A stretch of DNA of 64,000 bases, from assembly GCF_026283965.1 (NCBI RefSeq), contig NZ_JAPDPD010000023.1, forward strand, positions 20,210 to 84,209, in the 5' to 3' direction. The notes below the pieces were generated by a model. The model was not told the origin of the DNA and ran no database searches. It saw only the letters and a list, made by a program, of their open reading frames with translations. Made by a program: the position numbers and the translations under genes. The stretch's first letter is position 1. The number at the start of each line of letters is the position of its first letter. This document shows, piece by piece, positions 27,001-35,282 of this stretch. This stretch comes from Dyella subtropica. Its GTDB lineage: Bacteria > Pseudomonadota > Gammaproteobacteria > Xanthomonadales > Rhodanobacteraceae.

Positions 27001-27811
27001 CCCCGGTGCCGGCGCCACCAAGGCCTCGCCGGATGTGGTCATCGTCGACCAGGCGCAGATGCAGGAGCAGGCTGCGCGCTTGCCTATCACTGCACAGGTG
27101 AAAGTCGATCTGGGCCGCAAGACGCATCTCGTCGGCCTCGGCCTCGACGGTCGTCTGAGCGGCACCCTCACCGTAAGCGAGCGCCCCGGCCGCGCCACCA
27201 CCGGCCAGGGCCAGATCACTGTCGACGGTATCTACAAGGCCTATGGCCAGAGCCTGCAGATCGAACAAGGCCGCCTGCTGTTTGCCAGCACGCCGATCGA
27301 CAACCCCGGCCTCGACATCCGCGCCGTGCGCAAACTCAACCCCACGGCCACCATCGACGAAGGGCAGAAAGTGGGCCTGCTCGTCTCAGGTACCGCGCAA
27401 CGCCCGGTGCTCACCGTGTTCTCCAACCCCGTGATGGAGCAATCCGACGCGCTGGCCTACCTCATCACCGGCAAGCCGCTGTCGCAGGTGAAGGGCGGCG
27501 AAGGCAACATGGTCGGCGCTGCCGCGCAAGCGCTCGGCTCTGCCGCCGGCGACTTTCTGGCCAAAAGCATCGGCTCCAAAATCGGCCTCGACGACGTCGG
27601 CGTCACCAGCAACGAAGCTTTAGGTGGCACCTCGGCCTTTACCGTCGGCAAATTCCTCTCCCCGCGCCTCTACCTCAGCTATGGCGTCGGCCTGTTCGAA
27701 CCCGGCCAAGTCATCACCCTGCGCTATCACCTCAACCACCGCTGGAGCTTCGAAGCTCAAAACGCCACCGACTTCAGCCGCGCCAGCCTCAACTACCGCA
27801 TCGAGAAATAA
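24062..27811 (+). CDS. tamB: Translocation and assembly module inner-membrane protein TamB
   Basis: 1249 residues, typical for TamB. An N-terminal signal anchor (IALVFGVLLLLVMAVLWWLLG) is followed by a very long, low-cysteine, repetitive beta-rich region of alternating short strands and a C-terminal DUF490/TamB domain ending NATDFSRASLNYRIEK. TamB spans the periplasm as a beta-taco that carries phospholipids and docks on TamA. The start is the ATG right after tamA, although the open frame begins far upstream inside tamA. It converges on hutG with a 12-base gap and no visible terminator. Confidence 0.93.
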   Translation: MLKWLKRIALVFGVLLLLVMAVLWWLLGSASGLRFALARAEQATNGALSVQQAQGRLIGPLQLNGLRYTDDQGLDVKVASATLDLRVWPLLRKRLHVLDLQVDGVDVALPKPQEQPASESSFSLKPPLDVVLDNVRVGTARVTEAGRPLFASDSLDLAGQWTSKGIELRKLVLRAPDGRADLSGTLAIEAGEQGDGTADFSWKVGGVDYAGSIEAHGNGKQVKADLKLTQPMAAQLALTMVQGGEYAWTAKLDAPRFDPKPLMGASSLHALGLDLQGSGDRHGGTLNGQVDLNDYQLLLKPLRAHFSDDFKTLNLEQLSLGSPQIKGTVDASGTVQFGAPSVSGDLQISWKDLALPASLVGQDLASHGSLKARGSAEVFHAEGDVDIGPPGKLAKLALNLDGTQKVIHLQTLELKQPQGGMQAKGTLTMQPALAWQLDATASKLDPGQLFAGWDGALDFDIATTGTLPKDQPDATLDIRKLAGRLRDRQVRGEGKLHLNPQQVVDGKLDLASGGSTVQIQARPGSSNDIDLTLAIASLGDWLPDAQGRLNGDFRVRGKQPKLSLNGKLQGQAIVYAEQKIDSLHLVADVPDLSNPGGQLDLETGHATLGGLAFQRIDLRGDGTAARHTLSLQAKGTELSTQLALTGALKGSAWNGTLSTLDLEPQGLPRWRLQQPTQLSYNDGAMNLSELCLSAGEPQLCVAAKQDKAGNLDANYRLRDLPLALLATLASSSELPMRADGTLDGSGSIRRNAAGALTGTASITSPHGTVTYTEHPDHPLLSYSDLALQAELSPSSQRATLRADLDHGGRLDGHIGITGAQQALDGQLDLRINNLAFIELFTNEIANVKGGIDGTFRFGGTLKQPLLAGQANVNGLAAEVPFAGLKLSEGKLVVSTTDAQQFLISGGVQSGKGALQISGYAGIGQGATTALTIKGSQFTVADIPSAKVIISPDLQLTQDDKGTNVDGSVTLDSADVDVSKLPGAGATKASPDVVIVDQAQMQEQAARLPITAQVKVDLGRKTHLVGLGLDGRLSGTLTVSERPGRATTGQGQITVDGIYKAYGQSLQIEQGRLLFASTPIDNPGLDIRAVRKLNPTATIDEGQKVGLLVSGTAQRPVLTVFSNPVMEQSDALAYLITGKPLSQVKGGEGNMVGAAAQALGSAAGDFLAKSIGSKIGLDDVGVTSNEALGGTSAFTVGKFLSPRLYLSYGVGLFEPGQVITLRYHLNHRWSFEAQNATDFSRASLNYRIEK

Positions 27812-27823
27812 GCAGACGAGCGC

Positions 27824-28750
27824 TTAGGAATGAGCCGTCGTCACACCGTGAATCAGCCGCGCGGCAACGCGAGCGGTGGCGCCGACGGGATCCAGGCGCG
27901 GACATAGTTCGGCGACATCGAACATTCGCAGCTTTCCGGTCTGTGCAATGGCCTTTGCGATGAGCTCAACAACGTCCACGCCAACGCCACGCGCCGCCGG
28001 AGCGCTCACTCCCGGCGCAACGGCCTCCGGCAGCACGTCCATGCACACCGTGAGGTAAATGGCATCGACCATGTCGAGCTGCTCCTTCAACTCGGCGAGA
28101 ACCGCGGCCATGCGTATCGCGGCCAGATCCTCGTCCAGCCAATACCACGACCCCGTGGATTGAGCGGTTGCAAACAGACGCTGCGTGTTGGCCGATCGAC
28201 TCACGCCAAGGCAGAAATAACGCAGCTCGATCCCATGCGCATCCGCATGCCGGATCGCCTGCAGAAAAGGCGTGCCGGAATTGGAGACGGGGTTGTCCCG
28301 CAAATCCAGATGGGCGTCCAGATTGACGATGGCGATGCGCTGACCGCGGCAGCGCTCACTGCGAACCAGTCCCAAATAACTCGCAAAGGCGATTTCATGC
28401 CCTCCTCCGAGCCCGACTGGCAAATGGCCATCATCGATCAGGGCGGAGACGCGATCGGCATAGCGCAGCTGGCTGCGCTCGAGGTCGCCGTCCGCGCAGC
28501 CCTCGTCACCGGCGTCATAGATGGGTGTGTCACCGATCACGGGTAGATTGCATAGCGCTCTGCGCAGCGCATCCGGCCCCTCGGCAGCACCGGTGCGGCC
28601 GCCATTGCGCCTGACACCTTCGTCGCTGGCGAAGCCGATGAGCGCGATGCCGGAGGGCGCATGCGGCACAACAGGGCGAACCCTTTGATGCCAGCGGAAC
28701 GCGGCCGAATCTTCGAGTGAATCGATTCGCCCTTGCCATTCGATTGTCAT
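27824..28750 (-). CDS. hutG: Formimidoylglutamase-like arginase-family hydrolase
   Basis: 308 residues with the ureohydrolase fold: GGGHE (H118), DAHLDLR (D145, H147, D149), NSGTPF, and VCMDVLPEAVAPGVSAP. The latter, with PGVSAPAARGV, is typical of HutG, which hydrolyses N-formimidoyl-L-glutamate to glutamate and formamide in histidine degradation. No other hut gene is nearby, so the substrate is not certain. The usual xDxD metal pair is C236-M-D238: the first Asp ligand is replaced by Cys. That may reduce or change metal binding, or reflect a subfamily. Confidence 0.78.
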   Translation of the reverse strand: MTIEWQGRIDSLEDSAAFRWHQRVRPVVPHAPSGIALIGFASDEGVRRNGGRTGAAEGPDALRRALCNLPVIGDTPIYDAGDEGCADGDLERSQLRYADRVSALIDDGHLPVGLGGGHEIAFASYLGLVRSERCRGQRIAIVNLDAHLDLRDNPVSNSGTPFLQAIRHADAHGIELRYFCLGVSRSANTQRLFATAQSTGSWYWLDEDLAAIRMAAVLAELKEQLDMVDAIYLTVCMDVLPEAVAPGVSAPAARGVGVDVVELIAKAIAQTGKLRMFDVAELCPRLDPVGATARVAARLIHGVTTAHS

Positions 28751-29077
28751 GCGAGCCGCTCCGTAATGACGCTGCCAATGCCGAGCCGCGGCATGCTAGC
28801 CAAGTTCGCCATGCTCCACAAACGAGGTGGCGCCAGCGACCCCGAAGCGGCAAAGGCGACTCAGCCACGCCAGCCTCGATTGCCGCGTACGCAGAATAAG
28901 CGCTGGCCACTGGCTTTTGCTCTTCAGCCGCTGCCCCCTATGCAGCTCCGGGGATGAACGGAAAGGCCCCGCTGGCCCCAAGGCATGGATGCCTGCGCCG
29001 CCCCCACCCACACCCCGCAGTGCAGCAACGAAACGGGCATAATGCCCGCGCGACACCACACTCATCAGGGAATCAAC
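28751..29077. other. Divergent intergenic region
   Basis: About 330 bases between the divergent hutG-like and lipoprotein genes. It should contain both promoters. I see no clear -35/-10 pair, repeat or small gene. The ORFs that cross it are out of frame with both neighbours and have no ribosome-binding site. Confidence 0.45.
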
Positions 29078-30853
29078 ATGCGATCGACAAAGCGCTACCT
29101 CGCGCTAGGCATTGCCGGCGTGCTACTGGCGGCCTGCGGCCACAAGGACAAGGATGCCCCGTTGGCTTTCGTACCGGCAGATACGCCGTACGTGGTAGCC
29201 AACCTGGACGTACTGGATGACGACACCCGCAAGGCTCTGTTGGCCCAGGCCGACGCACAGCTGCCTAGCCAGCTGGAGCAGCTGAAGTCGACCGCCAATG
29301 ACATGGCCGAGAAGGACGCCGACAACGCGCGCCTGCTCAAGGCCTTCATCGCCGAGCTGGACGGCAAGACCATCGAAGCCTTCGCACAGAACGCCGGCCT
29401 CAACATCAAGGGCCGCTCCGCGTTCTACGGCCTGGGCCTGGCCCCGGTGCTGCGCTTCGAACTGACCGACGCAAACGCGTTCAACGCCTTCGTCGGCCGC
29501 CTCGAAACCGCCTACGGCAAGAAGCTCGATACCGCCACCGTGGACGGCCAGAGCTACCGCAAGCACGTCTCCGCCGAAGCCGGCACCCAGGTGATCCTGG
29601 CCGTGGTCGGCAAGCAGGCTGTCGCGGCTGTACTGCCGGCCGATGCGCCGCAGACGGTGCTGCGTCAGGCCTTGGGCATGGATCGTCCGGCCAAGAGCAT
29701 CCAGGACGACGATCGCCTGGAGAAGCTGGCCAAGGACAAGGGTTACAAGCCTTGGGCCATCGGCCAGCTCGACCTGACTCGCGCGCTACCGCTCGCCGCT
29801 GGCGGCAAGGACCCCTTCTTCAACGCCATGCACAAGGCGCACGTCGAAGCCGAGTCCGCCAAGACCGGTGAGCCGGTGGCCAACCAGTTGCAGGTTCCGC
29901 CCAGCTGCGAAGCCGATGCCACCCGCATCGCTGCGCGCGTGCCGTCGATCAGCTTCGGCTACACCAAGCTCGACACCAAGCATCAGGATCTGCGCTGGGA
30001 CGTGGCGCTGGCCGACGACATCACCAAGGCTTTCGCTGGCGTGAAGGTGGAGCTGCCCGGTCTCGGTGCCGCCGGCACCGCGCCGTTCGATCTGAGCTTG
30101 GCGCTGCCGGTGGCATCGCTGCGCACCTTCTGGGGTGCGCAGGCCGACGCCGTCGCCGCCAAGCCCTTCAGCTGCCCGGCGCTGGTGGATCTCAACGACG
30201 GTTTCGCCAAGCTGGGCCAGCTGGCGCAGCAGGCGGCGATCCCGCCCTTCGGCGATCTGCTCGGTGTGCGCGTGGCGCTGGACAGCTTCGACGCTGGCGG
30301 TGAAGCGAGCGCACCCAAGTTCACCGGGCGTGTCGTTGTGGGCACCAACAACCCGGCCGCCCTGCTCGCCATGGGCAAGCTGGCATCGCCGGCCATCGCT
30401 CAGCTCAAGCTCGCGCAAGACGGCAAGCCCGTCGCGCTGCCGCAGGATATGACCGCTGCACTGGGTCAGCCGGTGTGGGCCGCGATGGGCGAGAAGGCAG
30501 TGGCGCTGGCGATCGGCCCAGGCGAAGACGGCAAGCTCGGCGACATGCTGAAGGCAGCCTCCGGCGACGCCGGCCGCATGACCCGCCTGCATCTTAACGG
30601 CGACATGTACGCGTCCTGGATCAAGGCCATGGCGCAGAAGTCCGAACGCATCGCCGCACTCACCTCGTCGATGGGCCACGGCGAAGGCAGTGCCGAAGGC
30701 GACGATGAAGCCGCTCCCCAGAAAGCCGCCGAACGCTCCAAAGCCCAGTTCGAAACGATGCGCCAGCAAGCCGAGCACATCAAGGCGATCGACGGCGAGA
30801 TGCATGTGGAAAACGCCGGCCTGGTGTTCACCAGCCAGACCGAGCTGAAGTAA
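29078..30853 (+). CDS. Large lipoprotein of unknown function
   Basis: 591 residues. The lipobox LLAAC gives a lipidated Cys at residue 20, followed by GHKDKD, with no Asp at +2, so outer-membrane sorting is likely. The body is Ala/Lys/Asp-rich with few aromatic residues and only one further cysteine pair region (about 280-370: PPSCEADATRI and SCPALVDLNDG), which might form a disulphide. No catalytic motif is recognised. AGGGA before the ATG at 29078 supports this start. It is monocistronic and ends at a strong terminator. Confidence 0.8.
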   Translation: MRSTKRYLALGIAGVLLAACGHKDKDAPLAFVPADTPYVVANLDVLDDDTRKALLAQADAQLPSQLEQLKSTANDMAEKDADNARLLKAFIAELDGKTIEAFAQNAGLNIKGRSAFYGLGLAPVLRFELTDANAFNAFVGRLETAYGKKLDTATVDGQSYRKHVSAEAGTQVILAVVGKQAVAAVLPADAPQTVLRQALGMDRPAKSIQDDDRLEKLAKDKGYKPWAIGQLDLTRALPLAAGGKDPFFNAMHKAHVEAESAKTGEPVANQLQVPPSCEADATRIAARVPSISFGYTKLDTKHQDLRWDVALADDITKAFAGVKVELPGLGAAGTAPFDLSLALPVASLRTFWGAQADAVAAKPFSCPALVDLNDGFAKLGQLAQQAAIPPFGDLLGVRVALDSFDAGGEASAPKFTGRVVVGTNNPAALLAMGKLASPAIAQLKLAQDGKPVALPQDMTAALGQPVWAAMGEKAVALAIGPGEDGKLGDMLKAASGDAGRMTRLHLNGDMYASWIKAMAQKSERIAALTSSMGHGEGSAEGDDEAAPQKAAERSKAQFETMRQQAEHIKAIDGEMHVENAGLVFTSQTELK

Positions 30854-30868
30854 TTTCATCGCTTCAAC

Positions 30869-30901
30869 AAAAAACGGGGAGCCATGGCTCCCCGTTTTTT
30901 T
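30869..30901. terminator. Bidirectional intrinsic terminator
   Basis: A perfect palindromic stem CGGGGAGCCATGGCTCCCCG (30875-30894) is flanked by six A on the left and seven T on the right. It can therefore stop both the lipoprotein gene (plus) and the GST gene (minus), which converge on it. Confidence 0.92.
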
Positions 30902-30921
30902 GTGCCTTCAGTCCGGCAAGC

Positions 30922-31527
30922 TCACCCCAATACCGTCGCCTGCATGGACGGACGAAGCTGAAAAATGTCGTACCACTGATTCAAGCCCTGATGATCGACG
31001 CGCCAGTTCATCTCCGGAAATCGCAGATCGAGATAGCTGAGTAAGCAAGCGACTGAAATCGTGCCGATGTCGAGGCGGGATGACAGCTCGGCAGCCCGGC
31101 TTTCCAGCCAACGCAGGCCATCGGTGATTTTCGCTCTCTGTCCCGCGACCCAGTCCGGGAAGCGTGCATGCTCTGGACGCACCACGGTTTCGTAGCGCAT
31201 CGACACCGCGGCGGCGAGCATGCCGTCGCACAATGCCTGGTCGCCCAGTGCCACCCATCGCGCACTCCCTGTGCGCGGAAAAAGATCACCCTGGGCGAGA
31301 TCGTTCAAGTACTCGCAGATCACGCGGCTGTCGTAGAGCGCCCGGCCATCGTCCATGAACAGCGTTGGCACCTGCCCCAAGGGGTTATGGCGCACGATCG
31401 TGAGGTCTCGGTTGATTGGATGCGCCGCGCTGGGCAGCCGCTCAAGGCGATCCGCCAGCCCCAATTCGTAGGCAACGACCAACACCTTGCGCACATAGGG
31501 CGAGGTCGGCGAATAGAAAAGTTTCAT
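30922..31527 (-). CDS. Glutathione S-transferase family protein
   Basis: 201 residues from the ATG at 31527, which is preceded by an AGGGAGA ribosome-binding site. The N-terminal thioredoxin-like domain contains YSPTSPYVRKV (putative active Ser or Thr), NPLGQVPTL with the cis-Pro that contacts glutathione, and YDSRVICEYL. An all-alpha C-terminal domain follows. The substrate is unknown. An upstream in-frame ATG at 31569 is less likely. It is flanked by intrinsic terminators on both sides. Confidence 0.88.
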   Translation of the reverse strand: MKLFYSPTSPYVRKVLVVAYELGLADRLERLPSAAHPINRDLTIVRHNPLGQVPTLFMDDGRALYDSRVICEYLNDLAQGDLFPRTGSARWVALGDQALCDGMLAAAVSMRYETVVRPEHARFPDWVAGQRAKITDGLRWLESRAAELSSRLDIGTISVACLLSYLDLRFPEMNWRVDHQGLNQWYDIFQLRPSMQATVLG

Positions 31528-31636
31528 CCAGAACGTCTCCCTGGCGGAACCGGCATCCACAGGAAGCATGCGCGATAGCGCCGCGCCGCGGTAGTCGGCT
31601 TAGCCTGAAAGAGTCACGACTTTGCCCGTCGAACCG

Positions 31637-31669
31637 AAAAAAAACCACCGGCGGACGCCGGTGGTTTTT
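31637..31669. terminator. Bidirectional intrinsic terminator
   Basis: The stem CCACCGGCG with CGCCGGTGG (31645-31664) has eight A on the left and five T on the right. It lies downstream of the TonB-dependent receptor gene (minus) and upstream of the GST gene, so it mainly ends the receptor transcript. Confidence 0.85.
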
Positions 31670-31715
31670 CGAGGCGGCATCCGGCACCCGAGGATGCCGG
31701 ATCTACCCATCCCGC

Positions 31716-34700
31716 TTAGAAGTCGTAGCGGGCGGTGACACGGAAGTAACGCGGATCCGTGTAGTTCAGCTCACGACCGTACAACGGGTTCACCGTGGTG
31801 CGGTTCAACGAGTAACGGAAGTTGTACATCTGCGGGGTCTGACGGTTCAGCACGTTGATCGCGTCGAGCTGCAGGGTCAGCTTGTTGTCCATCCAACCCG
31901 GCGTATAGGCCACGTTGAGGTTCAACTGGTAGGTCCACGGCGTGGTGCCGTGCGAGCCGCGCGGCGAGATCGTGTAATCCGCCGACGGTGCAACATAGCC
32001 CTTCGTACCCGGTGCCGTGCCCGAGCCAGCCAGACCGCAGAACCAGTACGTGGAGCTGTTGTACAAGCCCTGGTCGGCGGTCGGATAGTAGCTGGTGCAG
32101 CTCTTCGGACGACCCGAAGCCGCGATCACCGTGGCACCGAAGCGCCACTCCTGGTCCAGCTGGTAGTAGCCGAACGCCTTGACCTGATGCGCGCGGTGGT
32201 TCGGCAGCACGCCGCCCGAGCCCACCATCAGCTGCGCCAGATCCCAGTCCTGGGTACGCGACACGTCTTGCTGGCCGCCGATGCCGGTATCCAGATCGGA
32301 GGCCAGCTGGCCTTCGGTGTTGCCGTAGTTGCGCGAGAAGGTGTAAGCCACCTTGCCGTACCACTTGTCGGCGAACGGATGCTCGACGAACAGGTCAACC
32401 GCGTAGTACTTGCGCTTCAGATCCGGCAGACCCAGATCTTCCTTGCTGAAGTGCTTGGAGACGATGCTGCCGTCCGGCTGCAGGAAGTTGAAGGTGTTGC
32501 CGGTACCCGGGTTGAAGGTGAGGCAGCGGCCACCCAGTGCCGGGACGCAGGTGTCGTCGATCGCGCTCATCAGCTTGCGGTAGGTCAGCTTGGCGCCCCA
32601 GTTGTAGCTCGGGGTGATCTGCTGCTCCATGCCCAGGATGTACTCGTCCTGGTAATGCGCGCGCAGGTTCTTCGCTGCCACCGTACGCGGGTCCGGCGCC
32701 GGGCCGCACTCGATGTTGGTGGAGACGCCGCCAGTGCTGGTGCAAAGGTACGGGTTGTTCGGGCTCACCGCGATCGGGTTGAGCCCGGTCGGCACGCCGG
32801 ACTTCTGATCGACGCCGGTGTAGGTGAAGTACTGGCTGGTGAGGATCGAGCCGGAAACGCTGCGTGCGGCGGCGCTGTTCGGCACGGCCAGGTGGTAGCG
32901 GCCGGCATTGGCGTACACCTTCAAGGTGGAATCGCCGAACACGTCCCACGACGCGCCAAGGCGCGGCGCCAGCTGGTGACGCTGCTTGATGTAAGCCTCG
33001 CCATTCTTGTTGTAGTTGGTGAACTGCTCGTTGCGCAGGCCGACCGACAGCAACCATTGATCGTTGATCTGCCAGCGGTCCTCGATGAACTGGGCCGCCT
33101 GATCGGTCTCGATATTCGCGCTCGTGGTGCTGTAGGTCTTGGTAACGAAATAACCCTGCGTGCCGTATCCGCCTGCGGAAGCCGGCGAACCGATCACGTT
33201 CAGGCTCGCGTTCGCGGCGGCGTTCGGGTTCGCCTGCTTGCCGTAGATCCAGGCGTAGTCGCCCGCATACTTCTTGCCGGTGAACGACTTGGCGTTCTGG
33301 GCGTCGTAACCGAAGCGCACGTCATGACTGCCGATGCGGTACTCGACGTCCAGTCGCCAGCCGTGGGTCTTGTCGTTCGCGCCGTCGAGCGGAATGGTCG
33401 AGGTCACGGCCGTCTGGCAGGTGTTGTACGCCAGTCCAGGAACCTGGTTCACCGTGCTGGACTGAATATACGGGCAGTTCGGGTCGTAACCGCCATTGAC
33501 CTGCACATGGTTGACCTTCTGCGTGCCGTACAGCGCCGACACGGTCAGGTCCTCGGTGATGTAGCCGGTGTACTTGCCGACGTACAGATCGCCGCCGTCC
33601 TTGGTGTACACGCTGCCGGTCTTGCTGGTGCCGTGACTCAGCGTGCCGTAGTCATAGCTGTAGCGGTCCGACTGGACCTCGGTCTTGTCCGACACACCGG
33701 TCAACTCGATGATGTGGTTGTCAGTGATATTCCAGTCGAGCTTGCCGGTCCAGCGCGGAATCTTCCTGGTATAGCTGCTGTAGCCAATGTTCGACGCAGC
33801 CGCCGACGAATTGGAGGACGACAGCACACTGGCGCCTTCCTGGCGGTTCATTTCGGTGTTGAGGTAGAAGAACAAGCGGTCCTTGACCAAGGCGCCGCTC
33901 ACGTACGCGCCCACCGTGGACTTCCAGTACTGGTTACGGTTGTTGTACTGGTACAGCGTGCCGTCGGTCGGCGTAGTGCTGCCGGCACCGTAGAAACCGG
34001 TCTTCGGGAAGTAATTGTTGCGCGGGTTCGCGCGACCGGCTTCCGGTTCCCAGATGGTGTAGACGCCGCCCTTTAGCTGGTTGCTACCGCGCTTGGTGAC
34101 GATGTTGATCACGCCACCGGTGGAGCGGCCGAACTCGGCGCCGTAGCCACCAGTCAGCGTCTGCTGCTGGTCGATCGCGTCGAACGGCAGCTGGGTGAAG
34201 CTGATCGAGGTCAGCGGGTTGGTCACCGCGTAGCCGTTGATGAAGTAGGCGTTCTCGGACGAAGCCGAGCCACCGAAGCTCGGCGCGCCAGGGTAGGCGG
34301 TGTTGGCGATCACGCCCGGCGCCAGCAGGGCGGCGGCGGCAACGTCACGAGCGATCGGCAGCTTGGCCAGTTGCTCGGAAGTCAGCACGGTGCGGGTATC
34401 GACCGAGGACACGTCGATCGCCGGCAGGGCCGAAGCCACCACCGAGACGCCGTCCAGGTTCTTCGCATTGTCGGCAGCAGCGGACGCAGCGCCGAACGAA
34501 ACTTCGGTACCGGCGGCGATGCTCAGCTCCACGTTATCGCGGGTGCTGACGTTGGCGCCGTTGTTCTTCAGGGTGACCTGGTAGCGACCGGTCGGCAGCG
34601 AGCTGAAGCGGTAGCGGCCAGAGTCGTCGACCGAGGTCGAGCGGGTCAGGCCGGTGTCGACGTTCTTGATCTCGATGGTGTTGCCGGACTGGGCAGCGAC

Positions 34701-34844
34701 CTGGCCGAAGATCGAGCCGGTGATATTGGACTGAGCGAGGGCGCCGGTGCTTGCGAGCGCAAGGGCAACGGCCAGGGCCAGGGACGAACGTCCCTTAGGC
34801 CGCTTCGTAAAAGCAGCGAAATAGCTCACGAGTTGTACTCCCAT
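31716..34844 (-). CDS. Oar-like TonB-dependent outer-membrane receptor
   Basis: 1042 residues from the ATG at 34844. A signal peptide ends at GALAQ; then comes a carboxypeptidase-regulatory-like (CarboxypepD_reg/SdrD-B) domain (about 40-115: ITGSIFGQVAAQSGNTI and GRYRFSSLPTGRYQVTL), a plug domain (VVASALPAIDVSSVDTRTVL to GGVINIVTKRGSN), and a large barrel ending FRVTARYDF with the terminal Phe of outer-membrane proteins. This is the Oar/OmpA-related TonB receptor architecture common in Xanthomonadales. The transported ligand is unknown and no uptake genes adjoin it. Confidence 0.92.
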   Translation of the reverse strand: MGVQLVSYFAAFTKRPKGRSSLALAVALALASTGALAQSNITGSIFGQVAAQSGNTIEIKNVDTGLTRSTSVDDSGRYRFSSLPTGRYQVTLKNNGANVSTRDNVELSIAAGTEVSFGAASAAADNAKNLDGVSVVASALPAIDVSSVDTRTVLTSEQLAKLPIARDVAAAALLAPGVIANTAYPGAPSFGGSASSENAYFINGYAVTNPLTSISFTQLPFDAIDQQQTLTGGYGAEFGRSTGGVINIVTKRGSNQLKGGVYTIWEPEAGRANPRNNYFPKTGFYGAGSTTPTDGTLYQYNNRNQYWKSTVGAYVSGALVKDRLFFYLNTEMNRQEGASVLSSSNSSAAASNIGYSSYTRKIPRWTGKLDWNITDNHIIELTGVSDKTEVQSDRYSYDYGTLSHGTSKTGSVYTKDGGDLYVGKYTGYITEDLTVSALYGTQKVNHVQVNGGYDPNCPYIQSSTVNQVPGLAYNTCQTAVTSTIPLDGANDKTHGWRLDVEYRIGSHDVRFGYDAQNAKSFTGKKYAGDYAWIYGKQANPNAAANASLNVIGSPASAGGYGTQGYFVTKTYSTTSANIETDQAAQFIEDRWQINDQWLLSVGLRNEQFTNYNKNGEAYIKQRHQLAPRLGASWDVFGDSTLKVYANAGRYHLAVPNSAAARSVSGSILTSQYFTYTGVDQKSGVPTGLNPIAVSPNNPYLCTSTGGVSTNIECGPAPDPRTVAAKNLRAHYQDEYILGMEQQITPSYNWGAKLTYRKLMSAIDDTCVPALGGRCLTFNPGTGNTFNFLQPDGSIVSKHFSKEDLGLPDLKRKYYAVDLFVEHPFADKWYGKVAYTFSRNYGNTEGQLASDLDTGIGGQQDVSRTQDWDLAQLMVGSGGVLPNHRAHQVKAFGYYQLDQEWRFGATVIAASGRPKSCTSYYPTADQGLYNSSTYWFCGLAGSGTAPGTKGYVAPSADYTISPRGSHGTTPWTYQLNLNVAYTPGWMDNKLTLQLDAINVLNRQTPQMYNFRYSLNRTTVNPLYGRELNYTDPRYFRVTARYDF

Positions 34845-35230
34845 CAACTAGCTTGTAAACGCATGACTCGCAGGGGATTGCGAGCCGGGGATGTGGGTCT
34901 AACGAGCCCGGGGAGGGCCCTGCTCAGAGAAGATCAATTGCACTATCTGGACGGAAACCGCGGACACAGGCCTGCAACGAGCCCCCCTTTCTGTCACCGT
35001 CCAGCCCCAAAGAGCAGCGGGCTGTATAGCGCAACAAACTACGAAGCACAACGAATTCGTAACTAATTTTTCCTAGCCGTGTCACAGGTAACGGCCTGAT
35101 TGTGCAGTGCGCAATTACCTAACCTTATGTATGAATTGGCCTAATTGATCATCGCAAGGTTGGAGCAAGCTTTTACGCGACATCGCAATCACCTTCGCAA
35201 CGACGTTCCCGGCGCCATCGCGATCACCCC
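34845..35230. other. AT-richer upstream region of the TonB-dependent receptor
   Basis: About 385 bases with no gene. The part from 35040 to 35160 is clearly more AT-rich than its surroundings, as expected for a promoter and regulatory region of the receptor gene on the minus strand. I cannot name a specific operator. Confidence 0.45.
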
Positions 35231-35262
35231 AAAAAGAAAGGAGCCCACTGGGCTCCTTTCTT
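35231..35262 (-). terminator. Intrinsic terminator of pilU
   Basis: An 11-bp perfect stem GAAAGGAGCCC with GGGCTCCTTTC (35236-35260), loop ACT. Read on the minus strand it is followed by a T-run, 21 bases after the pilU stop codon. Confidence 0.88.
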
Positions 35263-35282
35263 CTTCCTCATGAAACGGCAGT

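Noticed and set aside
26131..27963. 610-codon open frame overlapping tamB on the same strand
   Set aside because: Arg/Gln-rich frame-shifted shadow of tamB; no recognisable domain and no ribosome-binding site.
31416..34076. 886-codon open frame on the plus strand opposite the TonB-dependent receptor
   Set aside because: It is the antisense shadow of a GC-rich gene: Arg/Val/Gly-rich with no domain, while the minus strand has a complete receptor.
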